From Numida meleagris (taxonomy: Eukaryota > Chordata > Aves > Galliformes > Numididae): 64,000 bases of DNA. Location: positions 39,060,797 to 39,124,796 of the forward strand of contig NC_034410.1 of assembly GCF_002078875.1 (NCBI RefSeq), read 5' to 3'. The notes under the pieces were generated by a model. It had not been told where the DNA came from and did no database searches. It was given only the letters and a program-made list of their open reading frames with translations. The translations under genes were made by a program, and so were the position numbers. This document shows positions 38,601 to 50,643 of the stretch, piece after piece. How positions within the stretch are numbered: position 1 is the first letter of the stretch; every line of letters begins with the position of its first letter.

Positions 38601-40879
38601 TTTGTTCTATTAGGAGCTACTAAGAAAAGTATTTCTTTGCATGAACTTAACATTTATGCTCTTATGAGTATAGTCACCAGCCTTACATGATGTGAGAGAG
38701 ATGCAACCAAAGCAGATTCTCTTTCCTTAATGCTTGACAGTGGCCTCAATGAGTTTTTTTCCTAGAGTCTCCAAAGTTTGTTTTCTTTCTGCTCCGTCTT
38801 CAGATTTTTTTTCCCTTTTGCAACTCCAGTACTTTCCACATTAATCTGCTCAGAAAATTCACCTTTAACAGTAGTTTCTAGTCCTTTCTCCTTGTTTGTT
38901 CCCTGCAGATTAGCTGGTAGAGAAGTGAGAATCTTTTACAGTTGACCTCTTTAGTATGTATTCATTATTCTAATTAGTTGGAATTTCTCTATGTTAATTG
39001 TTTTGAGATTGTCATATAAGTGCTTTCAAAAACAGTGCATGATACATGAAATGGTCCATGTCAGCAAATGGTTGTTCAGTGCATGGTAGGAAACAGTGCA
39101 CCATTTCACAAAGACAGTCTTTAGCGTGACTTTATTCTCTAAATTGCCCAGGGCAAGTCTATATCTATTCATTGGCTCTGGTGGGAACATGGTCTCACTA
39201 GATTAAACTGCTTTTGTAAATATCCCCTCAGCAATACAGACCACATTCATTAAATCAATCAGAATCATTCAGTTGTGAATTGACAAGATTCTTACACATT
39301 TGCAAGTCAGCTTTCTCCTGTGTCTCTTAGGAGTCCTTGTGTTTCTATTTCAAGAGCAACCATTTAGCCATCTCCCGTGAAGTCATTGTGTGGTTTTGGC
39401 ACCTTGAAGCGAAGCGTGAAGGGGGCTGGAATGGGAAATATCACTGGTTAGGGCCTTGGTTTTGCCAGCAGGAACCTGCTCTTGCTCTTGTAGATGTGTG
39501 GGCAGAACCCTGGTGCTTGGAAACTGGGTTTGGGGGAAAAAATCTGTAAAACTCTGGTGTCTAGCTATAGCATTTTTAACTGATGCTTTTTTATTTTTCT
39601 CTCTGTTTTTTTTTTAATCAGCAGTTCTCTTATTAGAACTAGTCAGCAGCTGTTTTGTCTCCTCATCCCCCTGCTTCTCACTGCTCTGTGAGAAATGTGT
39701 GGCTCCTGGGGACTGCAGGGAGCAGTTTATGGAGCAGGCAAGAAGATTCTTCATATTATTAACAAACAGGATGATGGCTCTTTTGCCTGAAGGTAAAACT
39801 AAATTTGAGCAGTAGGGGGCATGGAGAGCATTTGTGAGCATAACTGTGGGCTGAGAAAGTAACCTCTTCTCTCCTGCACCTTGTTCAGGCGGCCCAGAGA
39901 GGAGTTCAAATGTCAGGTTCCAGTGTGCTGAACTGCTCTTCTCCAAATCTCACAGCTCCTAGGGGTCTGATTTTTCAATGAGAATTGGGCAATGCTAGGA
40001 TGAAATACCCATCTGTTACCTTTTCTGTGATTCTCAATGTCATGTGCCTGCAAAAGAACAGTTCTTAAAATTACACCCATATCTGCATTTTATTAAAACC
40101 TTTAATATTCAGTCTCAGAGGAGGCAGGTGCCCTGAAGAGTAGGATTTGCACCTTGTTGTACCATCCCACTGTTCCATCCAGCATCCTTTTGTGCTGCTT
40201 ATATACATTTTTTAACAGCTGCTTTCCCAAACAGGGTCTTGTAGAAAGGATTTTAGCCCAAGAGATCTCTGCCAGGTTATTTCTTCATTTGTCCCCTCCA
40301 AAAGATGGGGTCCCTTATTCTCATCACTCATTTGGAGCCAGCCTCCCCCCTGCTGAGAGAGGGTTGTGTAATGTTTCTGCCACTATCCCTTTCAGATATG
40401 CTTCTTAAAGTGCTACTTGTTGTGAGAGAGAATTCCACCTGCCTGATGGTTGTCGCTCAGTGATCCTTGTTTTTTCCTGGATTGTGATTCTGTCTGCTAT
40501 CACTGAGGACCCTTCATTCAGAACTATTCCTTCATTTCCTTGGCTGGAGGCATTTTGGAAACAGCCCGGTTTGGCTGTGCCTTCATTATCTTGGTAAATG
40601 ATGGCATGCACCGTGGCCCATACTCTGCCAACATGTCCACTCAAAACCCCCGAGATCTTCCTTTGTTTCTGCATACACCTGAACTGTACACTGCAAAATG
40701 GGGCATCACTGGAAGGTTCCACACCTCCATCTCAGCAGAGAAGCACCATCAAATCATCTGGCCAGTCCCTGTTTTTTTTTTACCTGGAATGTTCCTACAT
40801 GTTGTTAAAAATATATGCCAGGGCAATATCAGTATGGTTGCAGTGGTAGAAAATTTTTTTTGTCTTAGTTAAGTCCACG
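35653..40879. other. Non-coding stretch with short tandem repeat
   Basis: Contains a 12-bp tandem duplication at 37999-38022. From 40.1 to 40.86 kb GC is higher and open frames of 105-110 codons overlap on both strands without splice context. No repeat family was recognised. Confidence 0.45.
37999..38022. repeat. 12-bp unit repeated twice
   Basis: GCTTTTTCAAAA occurs twice in direct tandem without a mismatch. This is a minor slippage product. Confidence 0.85.
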
Positions 40880-41166
40880 AGGGTGGATAGTGATAGCACA
40901 AGGGGGAATGGTTTTAAACTGAGACAGGGGAGATGCAGGTTAGATATTAGGAGGAAGTTTTTCACACAGAGGGTGGTGATGCATTGGAACAGGTTGCCCG
41001 GGGGGGTTGTGTATGCCTCGTCCCTAGAGGTGTTCAAGGCCAGGCTGGATGTGGCTCTGAGCAGCCTGGTCTAGTGGTTGGCAACCCTGCACTCGGAAGG
41101 GGGGTTGAAACTTGATGATCTTTGAGGTCCTTTTCAACCCAAGCCATTCTATGATTCTGTGATTCT
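40880..41166 (+). repeat. CR1 LINE fragment, 3' end, sense, with intact tail
   Basis: About 290 bases of the CR1 3' end. Blocks in order: 'ggaatggttttaaactgaga', 'tagatattaggaggaagttt', 'gcattggaacaggttgcccg', 'tgttcaaggccaggctggat', 'ttgatgatctttgaggtcct', then the tail CATTCTATGATTCTGTGATTCT. The tail shows nearly two and a half copies of the ATTCTATG octamer, the hallmark of CR1 3' ends, and the copy looks relatively young. Confidence 0.93.
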
Positions 41167-41574
41167 CTGCATGCATGTGAATATGATTGGGTAAGCAGGT
41201 ACTTTAAAGTAAGTCCAGTTGAAGTTTAGCAGTCCTTTTGAATGTACCATGTGCAGAGTTCCGAGAATGTGAGAAGTGAAGATTGGGTATTTGCATTGCG
41301 CTATTGTTTACAGTACCAAATGACCAATATTCCCAGCGTGAAAATGAATTTTTATTTATTCTTTGTTGCTTAAAAGTCATGAAATGAAACAGAAATCCAA
41401 CACTTTTCCTTACTATAGGATCACTTAAATTGCTATTGAATTTACTTGTTGTGAGTAGTGTAGAAAAGCAGTTAACAATTACATAATCTACCCTATGCTA
41501 TACAATCCTTTTGATGTGGTTTTATTACTACCTAGTAGTCAGCTTCAATACTACTTGAGTGTAGGAGCTTTTTC

Positions 41575-42146
41575 TACATAGGTCACTCCAAATGTAATGC
41601 CTTATATTTATTTCCATAGAAACTGTAACAGATACAAAGAGCACAATAATATTTGATAGAGAGAATTCTATACTACAGAGCACTGGTTTTCAACATTTAT
41701 CTACCATTAGCTTTGCATTTTCACCAATGATGAACAAGAACCTGCATGCTGCGCTTGTAACAATCTGCAGACAGAGGTGACCCACTGTTTTATACCTGTT
41801 TTGTTGGCATTATTGCTAGGAAAACGTTGCCCATGCAGTCCAACTTTCACTGTGCTCACATCCACTGTTTGGTCTCCATAAATGCTCAGTGTCAATGAAT
41901 GTCAATGGGTGTAACTTTTTTCTGCATGGAGGAATTGACTGACACACCTTTGCTCCATATGTGCTTCCATGCCAGACACCATTCTGTCAGACTGCCCCTC
42001 TGCTGCCATCTGTCTCATGGCAGCAGAATGTAACATAATATCGTTGGGAAGGTTCAGCCTCTACTGCCATACCACCACCATCTGCCTCTGACATCATGAG
42101 CCAACATCATAAAATAGGAGGCATTATTTTTGGATCAGCTCTCGTA
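41575..42146 (-). mobile_element. Non-autonomous mariner element 2
   Basis: A 568-bp element (41577-42144) is flanked by TA on both sides. It is the same family as the element at 32.7 kb: the two align along nearly their whole length. Terminal inverted repeats are CATAGGTCACTCCAAATGTA on the left against CGAGAGCTGATCCAAAAATA from the right end. On the minus strand it still reads YGDQTVDVSTVK near 41850-41885, a motif of the mariner N-terminal DNA-binding region, and a decayed KCKANG near its end. The catalytic middle is absent. It lies 400 bases from a CR1 copy but is not nested in it. Confidence 0.85.
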
Positions 42147-42401
42147 TTTGGTAAGCTTTATTAAAATCTTAGAACTACCAAGTGTGTATGCAAAGAATTT
42201 ATGCAAAGGTACCTAATCCTACATTATTATCTACTAATATAACTTACTTTGTTGCTTAGTTAACTACTAATATTACTTTTAGGTCTCCAAACTGTGGCTT
42301 GCCAGTCATGGTCAGTCTGCACAGGGCTCCAGGGTTAAGCTAAAGAGAGTAATTTCAGAAAGGAATATGAAGACATTGCATATTATTGAAAGGTATGAAG
42401 T

Positions 42402-42574
42402 TGCCTCACCTCGCCTGAGGTTGTGAATCCCCCCTCCTTGGAAGCATTCAAGGCCAGGCTGGATGGGGCTTTGAGTGACCTGGTCTAGAGGGGGGTGTCC
42501 CTGCCTGTAGCAGAGGGGTTGGAACTAGATGATCTTATAGGTCCCTTCCAACCCAACCATTCTGTGATTCTATG
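42402..42574 (+). repeat. CR1 LINE fragment, 3' end, sense
   Basis: About 170 bases: 'gaggttgtgaatcccccctc', 'attcaaggccaggctggatg', 'gttggaactagatgatctta', 'aggtcccttccaacccaacc' and the tail ATTCTGTGATTCTATG. A severely 5'-truncated copy with little decay. Confidence 0.92.
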
Positions 42575-42880
42575 ACCAGAGGTTTCATGGCAGCCTTCAG
42601 TGAAGGACATATTTCTATATGCCCTGAGAAGAGGAATTCAAGATATCGTATCTGCTTATAACATTCTATAGAGGTACTGATATTTCAGTTATCTGTGTAG
42701 TGCAACTTTATGGTGATCCGTGATCAGTGTTGAAGGCTGTTTCTCAGCTTTGGAATTTTGGAGGTCTGTGTGTTTAAATAAAAGTACGTAGTTAATACAC
42801 ACAGGCAAATTTTGTATGATTTCCTGTCCTGTGCTTGGCTTAATTTTTGTGAGTAATACCTGAAGATCTTCCTATTTTAG
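42575..42880. other. Non-coding stretch between CR1 and the exon-like segment
   Basis: Nothing recognised. The right end forms the pyrimidine-rich acceptor (GATCTTCCTATTTTAG) of the next candidate. Confidence 0.45.
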
Positions 42881-43004
42881 AATCCATTCAGAAAAAAAGA
42901 GGCCCTCTTTGGAATGAGAATTTTCAGTCTTCCAGGAGGGACCCAGGAGACCTATGTGAAATTGGTGTCTTTGTTGATGATGTGGTTTTCCAGGACATGC
43001 AGAT
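42881..43004 (+). other. Exon-like segment A (124 nt)
   Basis: An acceptor (CTTCCTATTTTAG) and a donor (GCAGAT/GTAAGT) enclose 124 bases. Two frames are open throughout. The first starts at a codon boundary (NPFRKKEALFGMRIFSLPGG...) and ends with one spare base, which fits the next segment (43608-43717). The third frame reads GPLWNENFQSSRRDPGDL and CEIGVFVDDVVFQDM, which recalls a C2-domain strand pattern ('WNE.F' then 'V.V.DD'), but its splice phase does not fit the next segment. I cannot choose between them, nor exclude that this is not an exon. The family is not recognised. Confidence 0.35.
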
Positions 43005-43607
43005 GTAAGTCTGTTGTTTAACCTTACTCAAACTTAAACAAGTGCTTCCCGACAGATTTCTAGTGGGCACTGTTGGAACACTATATCACAACAGCTGTCA
43101 GATGCTCTGTAAAGATAATTACCCCCTCATACTCTCTTGAACCTGTAAATTAAATCTGGATACACCTTTGAAATATAATTGGCCACACGACAGTTAACTT
43201 TTTCTCTGGTAAAAAGCCATGTTTGTGCCAGGTGCAGGGCAGTGGAGGATGCAATATGGTGGGCAATGGGGAGAGTGGAATTGATTATAACTGGTATAAA
43301 TTTCACATGATGTGAAGCATCAGCTCTTTGCACAATGAAACCAGTGATTAAAGACCTGGATAGTTCTACACAATTGACTTATACTCTGGAGTGGTGTTCT
43401 CCAAATTACAAAACCAATCAACCACCCTAATTGCCTTCATTCAAAACCAGTCACCAATTTGATTCTTTTGCCAGCCAAATAAGGCAGCATAAATCAGGCA
43501 GTATGAGTGTCGAGGAATGCACATTTGGGACCTGGCCAGATCTTATGTAAACCTAACAGTAATGTATTAAATCCGTGGCCAGGAGAGATTTGCAGTTCTT
43601 GTTTCAG
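43005..43607. other. Putative intron between exon-like segments A and B
   Basis: About 600 bases beginning GTAAGT and ending TTCTTGTTTCAG. No repeat was recognised. If A and B are exons of one gene, this is a short intron. Confidence 0.3.
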
Positions 43608-43717
43608 TGCAGCATCTCCTTTCGGCTTTCTGCGATGTGGTGAGCGTAGAGCTGAAATACTCCAGATCTGATTGCGGCCCCCCAGATACAGTGGTGTGGC
43701 TTTACAATGGCTACACA
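43608..43717 (+). other. Exon-like segment B (110 nt, or 105 nt with the next AG)
   Basis: Two neighbouring acceptors are possible: GTTTCAG (exon from 43608) or GTGCAG (exon from 43613). The donor is excellent, TACACA/GTAAGTGAG. Only one frame is open: LLSAFCDVVSVELKYSRSDC followed by GPPDTVVWLYNGYT, ending at a codon boundary. From 43608 the exon starts with two spare bases, matching segment A. From 43613 it is 35 whole codons. The composition looks like a folded protein, and GC is higher than in the flanks. I do not recognise the protein. The nearest partner downstream is the phase-0 exon at 63717. Either the two are joined across a 20-kb intron or other exons are missed. Confidence 0.45.
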
Positions 43718-45023
43718 GTAAGTGAGGACTGAACAGGGTCTTTACTTTGTAATGTCTGCTTTTATTAGGATTTTACTTTAAAAGGCTCTAATGGGATTTA
43801 CTTTGCTCCCATTGAATCAAACTGTTACTGACATTAGTGAAAGCAAGTTCAGGCCCCAGTCAGCTTTTTAGTGTCGTCGTAAAGACATTTGTTGGTTTTC
43901 TTTCAGTGGAGTGGAGATAATTCATTTTCTTTTTCGGCATGCATTCCCTTCATCTGCTTTTGTGTGTGTGTTCTATTTTTTGAAAAAAAGAAAAAAAGAA
44001 AAAAAGACACCATTTCTTTATTTTGAAGTCTAACCTTTTTTCAACGTGCATGGTATAAGTGGGAAATGGGTCTGTATGGCACCTTCTGGATCTTGGACTC
44101 ATTGAGTGACTATGGAAAGAGTTAGATTGCACTGTGCCTGAGGAGTCATTCCTTTGGAAAGAGAACTGAACTGGTCTCTATCAGTAGGACTTAACACCCA
44201 TTAAAAATTCTTTAAGCCCAATTTGACTATCATTTTAGGAGGTGAAGTCACAGGCAGTAAAAGATCTTGCTGGGCAAAAAGCAGCAGTTAAAAGCAAATA
44301 GATTAGCTAGATGCTGGAAGCAGAGGAGTGAAGAATGTATCTGCTGGTGAGGTTTTGTTAGAGGTCTTGTAACAAATTTTGATCACTATACACATGAATC
44401 TTACGTGAGTCTCTATTGAATTGCCTAACATGAAAAAAGGAGAAAAATTGAATTATTTGGTAGACTTCCGTTCCTTTCAAATGCAAACAAGAGAAGGACA
44501 GTATAGATGATTGTCAAAATGATGGAATAAACCTGGAAACGAGGTGTAGAGCATTTCACTAATATATGAAAACTATGAATGCCACATGGAAGGCTTGACT
44601 TCTTTCTCTCTCTAATTCTGCCAGTAATAAAAGAACACAGACATCTGAATTTCAATAGAATATAAAGGCATTCCATAAAAGTTAAGTAATAGTTTATGTA
44701 AAAAATAGTCAACCTGTTATATTTCTACAGGAGAATAATAGCTCTGTCCAGATTGTGGTTATTATGACTACTACATTCAGCCTCTACAAAATTCACATAT
44801 ACAAATAGTCTGTTCTTATTCCTACATATAAATGCATTTGAAAAAGGATATGCTGAATAGCATCGCTCAGCTTTCCAGATGTGTGTTACAGATTGTTTTC
44901 AAAGTTTTCTAAAATATTACCTTTAAGCAGGTGCACGGAATGCCAAATTATAAAGCAATGGCTAACATTTACCATGTCTAAATATATATATATTACCTTT
45001 TTCTTAATGTTTTCTGAAAATAG
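43718..45023. other. Non-coding stretch with an A-rich microsatellite
   Basis: Contains (GAAAAAAA)3 at 43982-44005. No repeat family or gene was recognised. It may be intron. Confidence 0.45.
43982..44006. repeat. (GAAAAAAA)3 microsatellite
   Basis: Three perfect octamers, each one G followed by seven A. Confidence 0.9.
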
Positions 45024-45047
45024 CTGGAACTCTCTGACTTCCTTTGG
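45024..45047 (+). other. Possible 24-nt microexon
   Basis: The acceptor TTTTCTGAAAATAG and the donor TTTGG/GTAAGTGG enclose 24 bases that read LELSDFLW, a multiple of three with no stop. Microexons of 3-27 bases are known in vertebrate neuronal genes. The sequence before the AG has a T-rich tract some 15 bases upstream. It would lie in the same strand and region as the candidates at 43 kb. Short splice pairs are frequent by chance, so the call is weak. Confidence 0.2.
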
Positions 45048-48000
45048 GTAAGTGGAGTTAAAATGCATTGTTCTGTCTAAAACAGTTAAGAATTGAAGAA
45101 ACAAGGACACTTGCAGTCAGCTCCAGATAAAGGGACATTGTCATAACCTTTGAATTCTGATTGATTTTAAGAAATTACTGCATCATTCACTGCTTCATAT
45201 CTGGATGTGTGTCATTCCTCAGGTTGATCAGGGGAGAGCAATGGAGAGACATGATTGTGTAGGACATGACTGCATATGCAGGACCTGGTCCAGGAGGGAG
45301 GAGGATGGCTATAAAGCAGAGGTTATATGTGATTTGATGGAGAAGTCAAAGGAAGGGCGGTAGAGGATTTTTTTAAGGAAGGTCTGACCTAAGCGTAGAC
45401 AACATTTGAGACTGTTTAGAAAACTAAAGAAACATTATTAGCTGTCCCTAGAACCTCTTCCTCAGCCTGTGGGCCTGCCTGCCTGCCACCAAAGAGACGT
45501 ACAGTGAAAAGATAACTAATTCATTCCAGAAGAGATATCCTCTTGCTTTTAGAGGATGGGCAGAGGGAAAATTGGCCCACTGGAAGCCAGCAATTATGGG
45601 AGAACACAGAGAGAGCAAGATGCTAATTCTGTAAAGAAAGGTAGAGCTGCTGTGCTGAGAATGAGCTAAGGAAGGAAACTGGAGCCTCTTCTATCCAAGG
45701 GTATTGTGAGTTCCAGCACGGAAATCTCCTAGGGTTGGTGTCGGCCCTGCTCAAGTGCAAGTATCCCCTTCAGTCCTGCAAGCTTCTCATCCAAAACACA
45801 AAATGTAGTGATCCAATGGAAGAACCTGAGAAGGAGCACCAGAGCCTGACCATGGATGAAGTTCTTCTTCCCCCATCCACCCTCCCCTTCATTTGCCACG
45901 GGAAGTGTGGAGAATTTTTCTGAAAAGTGGTATTGTAAGCTGTAGAGAGGAAGGAATTGAGTGCTTCCCCGCATGAAATCTAATTGCATAGTAAATACTT
46001 TTTCCACCTCTTTTCACTTGTCCCCTTTCTGTTATTTTCTCTTTCCATCTCCTGATTTTCATTCCTTCATAGTCTTTCACTTTTGTTTTGTTATGATTTC
46101 ATCTTTCATTTAATTGTCCTGTCTCCTGCTATGGTTTAAGAAACATATCTAAATTATTTCACTGAATATGTTAGTACCTCTCTTTGTGCTTTCCCTTCTA
46201 AATGATGTTAGTTCAGAGCCTGTGTTCTACCTCCTGTCCCACAAGTAGCAGTGTAGAAGTGGCTCCATCCTTCCCATGTTCCTGTAAGTGGGGAGCACTG
46301 TGATGTATGGGTTAAAGATAGGTGCACATGTCTATTCCCTTTCTGCAGCAAATAAGCAATTCTTTGGAAGCAACAATAATGCAGAAAAGGTTGTGCCTTG
46401 TCAGACCTTGAGACAGTCTCAATATTTCTTTTTTGAAAGGGGGAGAACATATGAAAATATTGATCTTCCTTGAGCCTCGGAAGAAAATCCAGTATTTTTA
46501 TGATGACTGGTCTGAAAGATCTAGATCTGCAGGATGCAAACAAAGAATCCCAGATTTCAGTCTGCAGGCAGATGGACCTTTAAGCAAAATTCCCTGCGCA
46601 GCAGGGACATCTGTTATAATTTTGGATCCACAAACGTTAAGGATACTCAAAATTCAGCTATGGAGCTCAATCCTTAGCTAGACCCAGCAGGAGAAGTAAA
46701 AGGCAAAGTCTGTACTGTGTGATTTACTAAGGGCTGAAATAGTTTCTGCAGCAAAGTGGAACTATGTGGATTTAACCTCATGTTACCAGAGGGCATCTGA
46801 CCTGTTTCCATTGCTGGTGATCACCAGAGCACAGCTTGACATCCTTTCTTCTCCTCCTTTATGCTGTCAGACCAGCCTGAGAAGGTGGGGGCAGTGACAT
46901 GCAGTTTGGCTGAGCCATTACACGGACACTGAACATCAAGGGTGTATATATACATTTATATGTATGTATTTTTTTACATAAATCCTTCTTGAAATTTTCC
47001 CATTGGCAATTTTTAATTGACTGCATGGAATCAGGAGCCAGCACAGTTGTTTCTATTTACATGTGATATCTTCTTCATCTTCAGTTAGTAGTTAAAGAGT
47101 ACCAAATCATTTTTTGACACTGTAGTACAGTTATACAAATTTAAGACAAAAAAAAAATCTATTATGTAATGGGAATTTGTATTCTTTCCCTTAACAGTAT
47201 TCGAGGTTTTCTGGAAAAACTATGTGACACTTTTCATGGCAGTAGTCACAATTGGTGGTGATGCTATATTTGTGCAGACATTACATGTCGTTTTTAAAAT
47301 GTTAGTGATTAGTTTGGAATTTTTTCTCTGAATAGTTAGCATTAATATGAGTCATTTAAGACTGGACTGAAGTAATTTGCCATATTTGTGACTCATTAAA
47401 CATTTATACTTTCTCTTCATCAAATTAATTCTTTCAGGAAGTACTTACTGATATGTATTGCTAGCAAAAATCAAGCTAGGGTTTCAAGGAGTTTTGTTTA
47501 GATGCTCACAATGTGTTTTGCTTGGATAAATAGGACAAACATAATATTTGTAGAACTGTGTTGCTGGCACACCACGTGCTATGTCTTTTTTTAAATCTAT
47601 CTTTAGCCTCCCCAGTCCTTGTACTTTTATGCGTGAATTAGTACTACATTTACAGAAGTTATGAACTAATGTCTATAAATATTTTCCCCCAAAAATATCC
47701 AGAAAGTGCAAACTTAAAGGCAAGCAGAGCCAAAGCAATTTCAGTTTTTTTTCATTCAGGGAATATTCATGAGAAATATTTAGATATTTTCAGTTCTCCT
47801 CTATAAGTTTATCTTAATATCTAAGGCTCTATTATTCCTAATTGCTAATGTCACAGCCTTTCCACAGCAGTGTTCATGCCAGCGAAGGCTTGGGAAAGCC
47901 ATCTGTAATTTAAGATTTTATTTTCAATTTCATTTCACAGAGTATACCTGGCAAGAAATCAAAGTGCTTCATTGTGTGGTCTTTCCACTGTCTACACTAT

Positions 48001-49815
48001 TTAACATGGCTATAGCTCTCCTAGCTTTCCTTGCAGGGTTGGTTTCAACCCTTTCTCCCCACAAATAGCCCCAGATCTCTTTCCATGTGATCTTAACTTT
48101 TTCATTCCAGGGGAAAAATATGAAACTACAGTGTGAATATTAATTTAGCAATTTGAACTCCATCTACAACTTTCTTATTCAGGTACAACTGGCAAGAAGA
48201 ATTAATTTCACATCCATTGATGTTGGACTGATCCTTCATTGCATAACCTCATGAGAAAAAGTTGATCTACTTAGCTCTTTGTTTCTCATGAGCTTGGGGT
48301 ACCATTAGAAGGAACAACAGCAACAACAACAGTTGCTAAAAAACCAGATCAGTGTTTTGTGTATTACTGAGAACAGACACCTAGAAAAACCTAGTTATTT
48401 TATGACCTTCAGGGAATATTTAGTAGAAGAAACTTACTGGTTTTCACTTTCACCTAGGAAGTATTTTATCTATTGAATAGTTAATGTTAAGTGGAGTGTC
48501 ACTTGATTTTGTAGCTCTTAGTATTTCCTAATATTATTTGTTACTATTATTTAAAATGACCGTTGTTCTGCTTTTTGATCTGTGCATAACAAGTTCCCTG
48601 TGAAAGCGTTCCCAACTGCTTTCCTGTCATTTTCAGAGTTTCAGTAAGGCCTAGTCATCTGTGGGTTTCTTTTTTCTTTTTTCTTTTTTTTTCAGTTCAT
48701 CACCTTTTTCTTCACTGATATTTGAAAAATTAGTGACAGAGATGTTGTACTTTATAGGATCTAAATTGTAATGGGAAGAAGAAAAACACTAAATTATGCA
48801 TTAATTAGGAAAGCTAATTATTTAAATGGAAGATCCCTGGGTGTTCCTAGTTGCAAAATTGCAGTTAGAGGTCTTTTTCTAAAGGAATATAAAAATATGG
48901 TAAGGTGACAATAGTACGGGTTAACAAGAACATGTTTGAGAGTAAGCAGCAGCACATGTGGATTTTGTAGTGACAATAAAACATGCAACTGGGCATGGTA
49001 AATGGCTTTCTCTTTCTCTTGAAATTTTTTACGATGCTGCTGCTCAGTTTGTGACTTCAGCATGAATTCATGTTCCTTTGTTAACTTCACCTGTCTTCTC
49101 AACCTACACAATCTTGTGACTGTTTTGACTTCTTTTTTAAAAATAATCATACAAATGCCAAGTCGTCCTTAAGGGAACCCTAAGGACCAACCTGCAATGT
49201 GAATATTCAAATTTTAGTAGTCAAAAAGTCCATTATCTTCTCAAGAATATTATGGATTTATGGGTATCTCAATAAAATTAGAAAAAGTTTATAGCTGCCA
49301 TACTTTTAATAACACAGATTCATTCATGTTGGGTATTTGGGTTCTGAAGGTTTGTTGGCCATTGTCAATCTTAAACTGTATAACAACCAGTTAAATCTTG
49401 TACTTTAAGTTGTTATTTGTCTTATGAAAGTCAAATTATAAGGGTATAAATTTTAAGGTGAGAATTTGTCATATATTGACCAAACTTTAAACTGTTAACA
49501 ATATCACTGAATAGAGAAGTGAAAAAGTTTTCACAGAAGTGTATGCAAATGAGTAAGGATAGGAAGGGAAAACGTGTTCACTGAAGTGTCTAAGATTTTA
49601 ACAAGTAATCTGAAGTTGGGCATAATTTTACATCCAGATATAAGTTGCCTGCTTATGCTTACTTTGTCTGCAAATTCTTGAAGCTTTAAAGGCAAGCATA
49701 AGTGTTATTGTTCAAATCCCACAATAATTTCTTTTGCATTTGCTCATCCTTTTTTTCATTAAAAAGTGTATTTTTTTAACAAGTTACAGTGGATCATCTT
49801 TTGAACAACTTAGCC
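45048..49815. other. Long non-coding stretch without recognised repeats
   Basis: AT-rich. A minus-strand open frame of 110 codons at 48818-49150 has a coiled-coil-like start (LRRQVKLTKEHEFMLKSQTE) but no splice context. A short (CAA)n run lies at 48316-48332. Nothing else was recognised. Confidence 0.45.
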
Positions 49816-50643
49816 CTAACAGAAAGTAAATAAAAGTAGAAGAACGTTTGTGTAGAATATTGAAGAAAAAAGTGAGACAGTTACATACTTCAGTTGTTTG
49901 TTCCTATTGTTAAATATTGTGTCTGTAGAGTTCATCCACAACAATATTTTCTCTAGAAAGTAGGGGACATAATGAATGTGTATGTTTTCTGCAAAAAATG
50001 AGTTTATTAAAAGAAAAAGGTCAACAGGGCTCCTCACAATTTGAAACATCAATACGCACGGTGATGTTTGCATACAAACACTACTGACTTCCTTGAAGTA
50101 CAGAAATTTTTGCATGATGACTATTGATGGATTGATTTTTAAGTAATAAAATGCACAAGAGAGATAAATGAGTAATCCTGACAATCTGAGATTAGCATAG
50201 CGGAATTCTCTTGTAAAGATCAAACAGGGCCGTATGCACCCTCTGGTTTTGACTGCTGTATCACAGTGATTGATGCAGCAAGGCCATATCAGACCATTAA
50301 ACATCTCTTGTTCCATGTGCCATTGCTAAATGCTTCAGAACAAGGTGCAAGATATCCTGTAGATAATGAGTGGAATATGCTTCCCAGAGAGTATTAATCT
50401 TCCCAGCCTTCTTTTATAGCCTGCATCAAACAACAAAATCTTCCATTTCATATCTAAGTCTCCATCTATTTTTCCTTGCAAAGAAATACAATATTTGTCT
50501 TCTGTTAGATATTTAAGCTTTATAAATGGAAATCTGTGAATAATTCTGGTAATATAATGAATCCACTGGGCCTCAGTAGACTTCCTCTTGTGCTTAAAGT
50601 TACATATATGCATGAGGATCTTGATGCAAAGGAATCTTAGCAT
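49816..50643 (-). other. Cluster of long open frames, minus strand, no known family
   Basis: Two open frames follow each other on the minus strand: 102 codons (50335-50643) and 166 codons (49816-50316), the longest in the window. In sequence this AT-rich a frame of 166 codons is uncommon but not impossible by chance. The peptides (for example EAQWIHYITRIIHRFPF and RPCLIFTREFRYANLRLSGL) match no family I know, and there are no clear splice sites or initiation context. It may be the remnant of an old gene or retrocopy, or simply chance. Confidence 0.2.

Noticed and set aside
41707..41895. Minus-strand open frame containing YGDQTVDVSTVK
   Set aside because: As a separate gene: it is the residual transposase head of the mariner element and is reported there.
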